Origin: Candidatus Babelota bacterium
GTDB lineage: Bacteria; Babelota; Babeliae; Babelales; Babelaceae
Assembly: GCA_003174035.1 (NCBI GenBank)
Contig: PRDV01000026.1
Location: 1-23,799 of the forward strand
Direction: 5' to 3'
DNA: 23,799 bases
Part shown: piece by piece, positions 8,274-15,068 of the stretch
Layout: each line of letters opens with the position of its first letter
How positions within the stretch are numbered: position 1 is the stretch's first letter
Program-made: the position numbers and the translations under genes
Notes under the pieces: model-generated
What the model was told of the DNA's origin: nothing
The model's input: the letters and a program-made list of their open reading frames with translations, nothing else
Database searches by the model: none

Positions 8274-8759
8274 ATGCAATGGATTTACAATGGCGCATTA
8301 GCCTTGTTGGGCACACTAGGAACTCAGATTAGTCATAAACCAGGTTTCTCACTCATGGACTTAATGGCGAAAGAACGCTTAAAAGTGACCCAGGGCCCTA
8401 AAACGAATAGCCTTGATTTAAGAAGACGCGGGTTGACAACTATTGACGGATTAGGTTCTTTATTGGTAGTTTTTGGCGATATGCAATTGAAAGAGGTTAC
8501 CTTAAATTTGATGCATAATGATTTTGCTCAGCATGACTCTATCTACGGGTTGATCGCTATTGTAAAAGAAATAGTTCGTAAATCGCATAGTGAGGGAGAG
8601 TTAAGACGGGAACTCGGTATATGGTTATTAGAATTGCTCCGTGCAGATAGGTTACATATAGGTAATCCCCTTGCATTAGGTGTATGGGAGTGTCTACCAG
8701 AAGAGATAAGACGATTACTACTGTCGTGGTGTACCTTTTCTTTAAAATCAAATGAGTAG
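8274..8759 (+). CDS. Small LRR-like protein, hypothetical
   Basis: A 161-aa protein with no family I can name. Residues ~45-85 read like one to two leucine-rich repeats (SLDLRRRGLTTIDGL, then EVTLNLMHNDFA). The C-terminus contains CLPEEIRRLLLSW (140-152), which resembles the first helix of an F-box (LPxEIxxxIL). The start at 8274 is supported by GAGG at 8260-8263, ten nt upstream. The N-terminus is mildly hydrophobic (residues 6-18) but has no basic n-region, so export is uncertain. The gene sits inside the BTB/Skp1-like island, directly before a decayed paralog, and may itself be a trimmed remnant of a longer protein. Host-interaction function is a guess from context. Confidence 0.5.
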   Translation: MQWIYNGALALLGTLGTQISHKPGFSLMDLMAKERLKVTQGPKTNSLDLRRRGLTTIDGLGSLLVVFGDMQLKEVTLNLMHNDFAQHDSIYGLIAIVKEIVRKSHSEGELRRELGIWLLELLRADRLHIGNPLALGVWECLPEEIRRLLLSWCTFSLKSNE

Positions 8760-8788
8760 TTAAACTAAATTTTAAGGAGACAAGAGCT

Positions 8789-8928
8789 ATGAGAGCTTAC
8801 ATCAATTATTGAAGATACCGATGATAGGTGGGTTGATTATTTTGTATCATTCTTTGCTTTTGCCACTGGATGGAAATTGGAAAGAATTGAGTCGTTAGAT
8901 TCCCCACTTTGCTGTGTTAGAAGGATAA
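8789..8928 (+). pseudogene. Decayed 5' remnant of a paralog of the 951-aa gene
   Basis: After an intact ribosome-binding site (AAGGAGA, 8774-8780) and an ATG at 8789, a frame change near 8804 and then a frame from 8806 give LLKIPMIGGLIILYHS, then LLLPLDGNWKELSR, a TAG stop at 8896-8898, then IPHFAVLEG and a TAA stop at 8926-8928. This lines up residue by residue with the start of the 951-aa protein (LLHKALIVGTILLAHGSLFP, MNGDWKALFR, IPQFSVIE). It shows a former paralog whose signal-peptide end survives while the rest is deleted. The intact 398-aa gene starts 24 nt further on. Confidence 0.75.
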
Positions 8929-8952
8929 TATACTATTATTTGGAGTGATTCT

Positions 8953-10149
8953 ATGAAACTATTGAAACTCAGAGATTTAAAAGGCGTAAAAGTAACATTA
9001 GGTCTTGTTTTCTTAATGTCTCCCTTGCTTGCTATGGAAAAGGATAAGGTAAATTGGCTTAGGCATGAAGCCCCAGTAAACATAGCGGCCATCGCATCGG
9101 ATCTTCTGAGTTTTCAGGAGATGCGAGCTATACACCATAAATGCAAATCAGCAACATTGGCAGACTCTTTTGTTCTCAATGAATTAGCGCTGCGAGATGG
9201 ATTTCTCTCAAAAAGAATTGGAACAAATAAGGTGCGCTTGATTGAACTGCTCCGCATGAGGCTAGTTACCGGTAATGTGGATGTGCTGTATACCACTAGC
9301 AATAACCTGTTATGGCTTCTAACCCACGAGAAAGAAGCTAAGGAACTTATGATGGGGCATTATATGCTCGTTAATGCCCAGCTTAGGGATCATATAGAAA
9401 GTGACGCCAATTTTTTTGTTATATCGAGTATGAATGCTGGTCAACAAATTGCCCAGGTGAAAGTCGCTAAAAAAGTTCTTGAATACTTTCCTTATGGAAG
9501 TGCGTTGAGCAGGTTTAAAGAAGCGGCAAAAAACGAATTAATAATGAATTCGGGATCTTATTCCCAGGGAACGCTTGATCTTTTTGGGGCTTCGCTGACG
9601 GTTCTCTATCTTATGACACATGATCTGATAGATACTGCTATACCGGATGTTCCTTTTGAAGAGCTCAATGAGGACAACAATGAAATTTTCATTGAACCAT
9701 TCCGTAATCTTATTGCTCATTCACTTGATGAAGATATGAATTTAATCGAATTGTTGAGCCTTGCGCATCATTGGGGTGTAAAGCCTTTAATGCATGCGAT
9801 TATGAGAATTTTGTTTAAGGATGCTGACAGGGAAGAACTTGCGCTACATCTTCCGTTCGAATACTATCTTGAGCTGGCGAAGAATCATAAAAATATCGAA
9901 GGAATGTTTGAATTGTTCTTGCGCTCCTATGCAAATATCGATGAAGTAGCTTCTTCTGCTCAAGATTATATAGAAACCTGTCTTGATATTCTAGCTGATG
10001 GAATCATTACTAAGCGATTTGACAGGCATTCTAATATTATTCTAACTATGCCTGAGCGTAACATAAGTCGGACCATTGGAATAGTAAGAGCCCGCTTCGA
10101 AAAAAAACTAGGCAAATCTGTGGATAAATTGTTATTCCGAATAGTGTGA
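8953..10149 (+). CDS. Exported protein with an F-box-like segment and one BTB/Skp1-like module
   Basis: This 398-aa protein has a signal peptide ending near residue 27 (VTLGLVFLMSPLLA, then MEK). Residues ~41-86 resemble an F-box by helix pattern (IASDLLSFQEMRAIHHKCK, then LNELALRDGF), which is suggestive only. Residues ~154-289 are a BTB/Skp1-like module closest to copy 2 of the 951-aa protein: YFPYGSALSRFK against FIPYGAACKRYK, NSGSYSQGTLDLF against PGSFSSATLELF, and MNLIELLSLAHHWGVK at the exit. LPFEYYLELAK (300-310) is the BACK-like follow-on. The stretch at 338-388 also matches 951-aa residues ~592-645, so the whole unit is paralogous. GGAG at 8942-8945 fits the start at 8953. A factor-independent terminator follows. 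A host-directed role is inference. Confidence 0.65.
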   Translation: MKLLKLRDLKGVKVTLGLVFLMSPLLAMEKDKVNWLRHEAPVNIAAIASDLLSFQEMRAIHHKCKSATLADSFVLNELALRDGFLSKRIGTNKVRLIELLRMRLVTGNVDVLYTTSNNLLWLLTHEKEAKELMMGHYMLVNAQLRDHIESDANFFVISSMNAGQQIAQVKVAKKVLEYFPYGSALSRFKEAAKNELIMNSGSYSQGTLDLFGASLTVLYLMTHDLIDTAIPDVPFEELNEDNNEIFIEPFRNLIAHSLDEDMNLIELLSLAHHWGVKPLMHAIMRILFKDADREELALHLPFEYYLELAKNHKNIEGMFELFLRSYANIDEVASSAQDYIETCLDILADGIITKRFDRHSNIILTMPERNISRTIGIVRARFEKKLGKSVDKLLFRIV

Positions 10150-10199
10150 ATTACCGGATAAGGCACGTGAAAATGGTGCGTATGTGTGCACAAAAAGCG

Positions 10200-10221
10200 A
10201 AAGTGCTTACTGGCACTTTTT
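10200..10221 (+). terminator. Rho-independent terminator after the 398-aa gene
   Basis: A perfect 7-bp stem (AAAGTGC, loop TTACTG, GCACTTT) is followed by further T residues. It lies about 50 nt after the stop of the BTB/Skp1-like gene and 65 nt before sufC, separating the two transcription units. Confidence 0.65.
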
Positions 10222-10285
10222 ATACGCTCTGATAATCTTATGTACATAGCAGCAGTTTACGCTCCTAAAGCAATCAGGATTCCCC

Positions 10286-11017
10286 ATGCTCACGCTATTA
10301 CATCTGTCTGTTCTTTATAAGGACACTCTTATTCTGAAAGATATTTCACTTTCTCTTGATCGAGGATCAGTACATGCGCTCATGGGTCCTAATGGATCTG
10401 GTAAGAGCACGCTTGCGGCAACGATTATGGGCTACTCAGGGTATGAGATAGTGAGTGGCTCAATGCATTTTGATGGTCAAGATTTACAAACGCTTCCGCT
10501 TGAGCAGCGCGCTCGTGCAGGTCTTTTTCTTGCTTGCCAGCAGCCGCCCGCTATTGCAGGAGTACAGGTTTTCACCTTTTTAAAAGAAGCTCATAGGATG
10601 CTTACGCAGCAGGAACTTTCAGTAACTGATTTTAAGGAACTAGCTTATAAAGCTTTTGATGCAGTACATCTTGATCATAGCTTTCTCTATCGCCATCTCA
10701 ATGAGGGCTTTTCAGGCGGAGAAAAGAAGCGCCTAGAAATCGTTCAATTACTTTTGTTTAAGCCCCGTTTTGCCATTCTTGATGAGATTGATTCTGGCCT
10801 TGATAGCGATGCTCGCAAACAAATTGCTGCGGTTGTTGCCAATGCAGCCAAGAAAAGCAACATGTCACTGCTCGTTATTACGCATTATCATAGTATGCTT
10901 GAGCTATTGCAACCCGATTATGTGCATATTATGGCTCAAGGCAAGATCTGGGCTACGGGTGGCTTTGAGTTAGCTCAAAAGATAGAGCTCGGGGGCTATG
11001 ATGGAATCGTACTTTAA
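10286..11017 (+). CDS. sufC: SufC, Fe-S cluster assembly ATPase
   Basis: SufC is the soluble ABC-type ATPase of the SUF system; it binds SufB and SufD and drives remodelling of the SufBC2D scaffold on which Fe-S clusters form in the cytoplasm. All motifs are present in the 243-aa product: Walker A GPNGSGKST (34-42), Q-loop CQQPP (84-88), signature FSGGEKKRLE (142-151), Walker B FAILDEIDSGLD (162-173) and the H-loop histidine at 200. The EKKRLEI and DEIDSGLD forms are typical of SufC rather than of transport ATPases. Length is normal. It is the first gene of sufCBDS and overlaps sufB by 20 nt. AGGA shortly before the ATG fits the start. Confidence 0.97.
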   Translation: MLTLLHLSVLYKDTLILKDISLSLDRGSVHALMGPNGSGKSTLAATIMGYSGYEIVSGSMHFDGQDLQTLPLEQRARAGLFLACQQPPAIAGVQVFTFLKEAHRMLTQQELSVTDFKELAYKAFDAVHLDHSFLYRHLNEGFSGGEKKRLEIVQLLLFKPRFAILDEIDSGLDSDARKQIAAVVANAAKKSNMSLLVITHYHSMLELLQPDYVHIMAQGKIWATGGFELAQKIELGGYDGIVL

Positions 11018-12344
11018 GGTTCCTCGCGGACTCAATAAGGATATTGTACGAGAAATTTCTCTTCAAAAGAATGAACCTGCCTGGATGCTCGAGTTTCGCT
11101 TACAAGCACTTGAGCAGTTTGCATCAATGGCTTGGCCAACTTGGGGTCCTGATCTTTCGGGGCTGAAGGTCGAAGATATGCTGTATTACGTAAAGCCTCT
11201 GGAAAGCCAAAAAAAACAATGGCAGGATGTGCCGGCATCAATCAAAGATACCTTCATGAAATTAGGCATACCACAAGCTGAGCAGAAAATGCTCGCTGGG
11301 GTGGGTGCACAATTTGAGTCTGAAGTTATTTATAAAAGTTTAAAGGATGAATGGGCTGCACAAGGGGTTCTATTCTGTGATATGAATACCGGTCTCGCAG
11401 AGCATGCTGAGTTATTTAAAAAATATTTTGCAACGATCGTTCCTCCAAATGATAATCCGTTTGCAGCATTGAATTCTGCAGTTTGGAGTGGGGGAAGTTT
11501 TGTATATGTGCCCAAAGGCGTTCATATCGATCTTCCGCTTCAAGCCTATTTTCGCATTAATGCTGATCGTATGGGGCAGTTTGAGCGGACGCTCATTATT
11601 GCGGAACCTGGTTCTTCGGTTCATTATATTGAAGGATGTAGCGCACCGGTATATACTAGCAGCTCTTTGCATAGTGCTGTTGTTGAAATTATCGCCCATG
11701 AAGGGGCTCAGGTGCGCTATACCACCATTCAGAATTGGGCGCCTAACGTCTATAATCTCGTTACCAAAAGAGCTATGGCCTACCGCAATGCTCATGTGTC
11801 GTGGGTAGATGGTAATTTTGGCAGTAAGGTTACGATGAAATATCCCTCGGTTATTTTAAAAGAAGAGGGGGCACAAGGAGATATTCTTTCTATTGCGGTT
11901 GCAGGTGCAGGACAGCATCAGGATTCGGGAGGGAAAATAATTCATCTAGCCCCACACACTCGCTCAACTATTGTAGCAAAATCATTAAGTAAGGATGGGG
12001 GACGCTCAAGTTACCGAGGGCTTTTGAAAGTGGTTAAGGGTGCTCGTGGAGTTCAGTCTCGCGTTCAGTGTGATGCCTTATTATGTGATGCTTTCTCAAA
12101 AACTGATACCTATCCTACAATGCTTATTCAAGAATCAGAAGTCGATATAGGCCACGAGGCTTCGGTCTCTAAAATTCAGGATGAGCAACTTACCTATCTA
12201 AGCTCGCGTGGCATTACTAAATCAGCGGCGCAGGCAATGATTGTTACCGGATTTATCGAGCCCTTTATTAAAACTTTGCCTATGGAATATGCGGTTGAGC
12301 TTAATCGTTTAATTGAAGCAGAAATGGAGGGTTCCATTGGCTAG
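10998..12344 (+). CDS. sufB: SufB, Fe-S cluster scaffold subunit
   Basis: SufB forms the scaffold with SufD and SufC and accepts persulfide sulfur from SufS to build clusters. The 448-aa sequence has the family core: VPKGVHIDLPLQAYFRIN (171-188), RTLIIAEPGSSVHYIEGC (197-214), VTKRAMAYRNAHVSWVDG (255-272) and the C-terminal VQCDALLCD (356-364) and IGHEASVSK (384-392). C358 aligns with the conserved functional cysteine in the QCD motif, and H386-E387 with the conserved HE pair. It is slightly shorter than enterobacterial SufB because of a shorter N-terminus. Two ATGs in a row at 10998 and 11001 lie within the end of sufC, implying translational coupling. Confidence 0.97.
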   Translation: MMESYFKVPRGLNKDIVREISLQKNEPAWMLEFRLQALEQFASMAWPTWGPDLSGLKVEDMLYYVKPLESQKKQWQDVPASIKDTFMKLGIPQAEQKMLAGVGAQFESEVIYKSLKDEWAAQGVLFCDMNTGLAEHAELFKKYFATIVPPNDNPFAALNSAVWSGGSFVYVPKGVHIDLPLQAYFRINADRMGQFERTLIIAEPGSSVHYIEGCSAPVYTSSSLHSAVVEIIAHEGAQVRYTTIQNWAPNVYNLVTKRAMAYRNAHVSWVDGNFGSKVTMKYPSVILKEEGAQGDILSIAVAGAGQHQDSGGKIIHLAPHTRSTIVAKSLSKDGGRSSYRGLLKVVKGARGVQSRVQCDALLCDAFSKTDTYPTMLIQESEVDIGHEASVSKIQDEQLTYLSSRGITKSAAQAMIVTGFIEPFIKTLPMEYAVELNRLIEAEMEGSIG

Positions 12345-13518
12345 GCGTGCTTTAAGCCCTCTGTTAATTCCCCCGGCATCGTTACTTGAGTTGTATTATG
12401 CTGCACATCGCTGGGGCACGTATGCTCAACAGCTTCGCGCACAAGCTCTACAAAGTTTGTATCAGGAAAGGCCGGCTCTTGATAAAGAGCTTTCCTTGTT
12501 CATGCCGTCACTCATTGATTGGCAAGTCTACTCCATAGCATCTCGTGCAAAAGATAGTGTCCTCGATTTAGGCTCAGGTGCCTGGATTGCTGATATTGAT
12601 TCCTTGCCTTTTATTCCCTCGGCCATGGCAAAAATTCGTGAAATCATAGCAGAGCCTTGGTCATTTGGCTCTCTGATTGCTGCTACCTTTACTAAAGCGC
12701 AGGTTTTGTATGTGCCTGAGTCAAACACTATTAGTTGCGATCTGTTGCATAGAAGTAAAACTTCAGGTTTTTTTGCTTGCGAAGTGCTTATTTTGGTTAT
12801 TGAGGATGGTGCCTCAGTAAATATCGTGCGGCACCATGATCACATACAAGGTATATATGGGAACTTGCTTGTTGGATTCATAGGAGCGGGGGGACAGGTG
12901 ACTTTTATTACCGATCAGTATTTTGAGACAGATGCCTTTGGGGTGGAGCATGAATCCTGGCATTTGGCTGAAGGAGCAAAATTGAAAAGATTAACAGGCT
13001 TAACAGGCGGGAAGCAAACCTGGGCAGTGCGCGATTTTATACTCCACAAAGATACTTCTGTTGAGCATAGCGCGCTTTTTGCTTTGAAAGGGCAGGAGCA
13101 GGCAGCATTGCTTACGTATCAGACACATAAAGGGAAAGACTCTACGAGTTCAGTAAACGTAAAAACGCTATGCGCTGATACGTCTCGTTTTTTTTATCGG
13201 GGCTTGATTGAGATTGAGCAAGCCGCTCAATGCTCACGAGCTGATTTGCAGCATCGTTCATTACTGCTCTCCTCAGGTGCACGCAGTTGCGCTATCCCTT
13301 CATTAGAAGTTGCTACAGATGATGTACAATGTAGACATGGTAGCGCCGTTGGCAAATTCAGTGATGAAGAAATGACCTACTTGCTTTCACGAGGTTTTGA
13401 TAGGGAGTTTGCATCGCAAATGTTGATTGAAGCATTTTACGCTGAACAGGTTAGTTCATATAGTGAACCGGCTGCAAATACTTTAAAAAATCGCCTAGTA
13501 AGCGCTGTACTACCTTGA
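12337..13518 (+). CDS. sufD: SufD, Fe-S scaffold partner of SufB
   Basis: SufD pairs with SufB in the SufBC2D complex and contributes to iron entry. The ~394-aa product shows the beta-helix core and the family's C-terminal block, FFYRGLIEIEQAAQCSRADL then DDVQCRHGSAVGKFSDEEM, including the conserved histidine of the C-x-HG motif. The N-terminal third is divergent, as usual for SufD. I choose TTG at 12337 because GGAGGG at 12326-12331 sits five nt before it and the start then overlaps the sufB stop by a few bases. An in-frame TTG at 12313 would add eight residues but has no ribosome-binding site. No ATG alternative exists near the start. Confidence 0.92.
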   Translation: MARRALSPLLIPPASLLELYYAAHRWGTYAQQLRAQALQSLYQERPALDKELSLFMPSLIDWQVYSIASRAKDSVLDLGSGAWIADIDSLPFIPSAMAKIREIIAEPWSFGSLIAATFTKAQVLYVPESNTISCDLLHRSKTSGFFACEVLILVIEDGASVNIVRHHDHIQGIYGNLLVGFIGAGGQVTFITDQYFETDAFGVEHESWHLAEGAKLKRLTGLTGGKQTWAVRDFILHKDTSVEHSALFALKGQEQAALLTYQTHKGKDSTSSVNVKTLCADTSRFFYRGLIEIEQAAQCSRADLQHRSLLLSSGARSCAIPSLEVATDDVQCRHGSAVGKFSDEEMTYLLSRGFDREFASQMLIEAFYAEQVSSYSEPAANTLKNRLVSAVLP

Positions 13519-13649
13519 AGGCTTAATGATCCTTTTGGAGCTCTCATTTATGGCATGAGTTACTGCTCTCATCGCTTGCCAAATAATTGCTCATAATCTA
13601 CACTCATTACGTGGATTGGCTGATCATGCTAAACAGACTGTCGGAGCAA

Positions 13650-13679
13650 TTGATATCGCGCAAGCATGCTAAATACAAA
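13650..13679 (+). promoter_or_regulatory. Weak candidate promoter for sufS
   Basis: TTGATA (13650-13655), an 18-nt spacer and TACAAA (13674-13679) occur in the 220-nt gap between sufD and sufS, which is the only sizeable gap in the suf cluster. It could give sufS its own transcript. The match is partial. Confidence 0.3.
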
Positions 13680-13738
13680 GGTAATACCAACTTTCATCAA
13701 TCAAGCTCATGTTGAGCAGACCCAGAACTCGGAAAGAT

Positions 13739-14935
13739 ATGCTCATGGATTTTCCTTTTTTCCGCAATAATAAGCTACTCTATTTTGATAACGCCGCTAC
13801 AACGCAAAAGCCCGGAGTGGTTATTGATGCCATGAGCTCATTTTATGCGCGGCATAATGCTCCTGTGCATCGTGGCGTCTATGCCTTGGCTGAGGAAGCA
13901 ACTATTTTGTACGAAGACGCACGTTCCGCAATTGCGCAGTTTATAGGAGCTTATCCTGATGAAGTGATATTTACCAAGGGGACAACAGAGGCGATTAATT
14001 TTGTGGCATCAAGCTGGGCGCAAGTTCATCTTAAAGCGGGCGATGAGATTATTATTACCGAACTTGAACATCACGCAAACATAGTTCCCTGGATTCGGCT
14101 CGAGAAGACGAGGGGTATTGTGCTTAAATACATCCCGATCAAAGAAGATGGTACGTTAGATTATGCGGTTTATCTTGAAATGCTCTCTGAGAAAACAAAA
14201 TTGGTATCGTGTACCCATACTTCCAATGTTTTGGGTAGCCACACTGATCTAGATCTCATTATTGAACACGCTCATAGCGTGGGAGCATATGTACTGGTAG
14301 ATGCCGCGCAAGCAATGGCACATTCATCAGTCAGCGTGCAGGAACTTAATGCTGACTTTTTGGCCTTTTCTGCCCACAAAATGTTCGGCCCAACAGGCAT
14401 AGGTGTTCTTTATGTGCCACGGCACATGCAGTCGCAAGTTGAGCCTTATCAGGTTGGTGGGGGAATGGTCTATTCAGTGGATTTTCATGAGGCATCCTGG
14501 GCAAAGCCGCCACAGCGCTATGAAGCGGGAACGCCACCGATAGCTGAGGCTATTGGTTTCAAGGCAGCTGTTGATTATATAAACACTCATATTTCCTTTG
14601 ATGATCTTAAAGCGCATGAGGCACGATTAACGGGAAGACTTATTAACGCATTACAGCATCTGCCAGTTCGTATTTTAGGGCCCCTTGATGAGCTTAAACA
14701 TTCCGGGCATATGGTGAGCTTTGCAAGCGAGAACCTGCACTCGCATGATATTGCGGCGTATCTTGATAAGCATAGGATCGCAGTGCGAGCAGGTAATCAT
14801 TGTGCCAAGCCGTTGCATAGACGATTGGGCATTACCGATTCGGTACGAATCAGTTTTGCTGCGTATAATACCGAGGATGAAGTTGAGCAGATCATTGAAG
14901 TGCTTTTCCAGTTTTGTAATTCTAAATATGTCTGA
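13739..14935 (+). CDS. sufS: SufS, group II cysteine desulfurase
   Basis: SufS is a PLP enzyme that takes sulfur from L-cysteine as a persulfide for the SufBCD scaffold, leaving alanine. Visible marks, numbered from the ATG at 13739, are: the N-terminal YFDNAATTQKP (15-25), the TEAINFVA cofactor segment (83-90), ELEHHANIVPW (108-118), the VDAAQ aspartate (188), the Schiff-base lysine in SAHKMFGPTG (K214), and the catalytic cysteine in RAGNHCAKPL (C355). The latter is the SufS rather than IscS type of loop. I prefer this start because GGAAAG lies five nt upstream and the protein then begins as SufS normally does; an ATG at 13709 would add ten residues without a ribosome-binding site. No sufE or sufU lies beside it, so the sulfur-relay partner must be elsewhere or missing. 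Confidence 0.95.
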   Translation: MLMDFPFFRNNKLLYFDNAATTQKPGVVIDAMSSFYARHNAPVHRGVYALAEEATILYEDARSAIAQFIGAYPDEVIFTKGTTEAINFVASSWAQVHLKAGDEIIITELEHHANIVPWIRLEKTRGIVLKYIPIKEDGTLDYAVYLEMLSEKTKLVSCTHTSNVLGSHTDLDLIIEHAHSVGAYVLVDAAQAMAHSSVSVQELNADFLAFSAHKMFGPTGIGVLYVPRHMQSQVEPYQVGGGMVYSVDFHEASWAKPPQRYEAGTPPIAEAIGFKAAVDYINTHISFDDLKAHEARLTGRLINALQHLPVRILGPLDELKHSGHMVSFASENLHSHDIAAYLDKHRIAVRAGNHCAKPLHRRLGITDSVRISFAAYNTEDEVEQIIEVLFQFCNSKYV

Positions 14936-14946
14936 TAGTGAATGTT

Positions 14947-14974
14947 TTGACAATTTTTATTAAATTGCTATCCT
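14947..14974 (+). promoter_or_regulatory. Sigma70-like promoter of the 753-aa ankyrin gene
   Basis: TTGACA (14947-14952), a 16-nt spacer and TATCCT (14969-14974) lie ~95 nt before the ATG at 15069. It begins 12 nt after the sufS stop, so the ankyrin gene forms its own unit. Confidence 0.55.
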
Positions 14975-15068
14975 TGTAAGGTAGGTACAATGTCATTTTA
15001 TATGGGTTATATGTCTATTTGTGCATTATGCTAGCTAAAAATAATTTCTTATTAACAGGATAAAAATC

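Noticed and set aside
11412..11808. Open frames of 106-127 aa on both strands inside sufB
   Set aside because: They are out of frame within a strongly conserved gene and have no independent support.
13519..13708. Small CTCAT/ATGAG hairpin after sufD as a terminator
   Set aside because: Only a 5-bp stem with no T-run.
13709..13738. Longer start for sufS
   Set aside because: No ribosome-binding site, and the ten extra residues (MLSRPRTRKD) are not part of SufS proteins.
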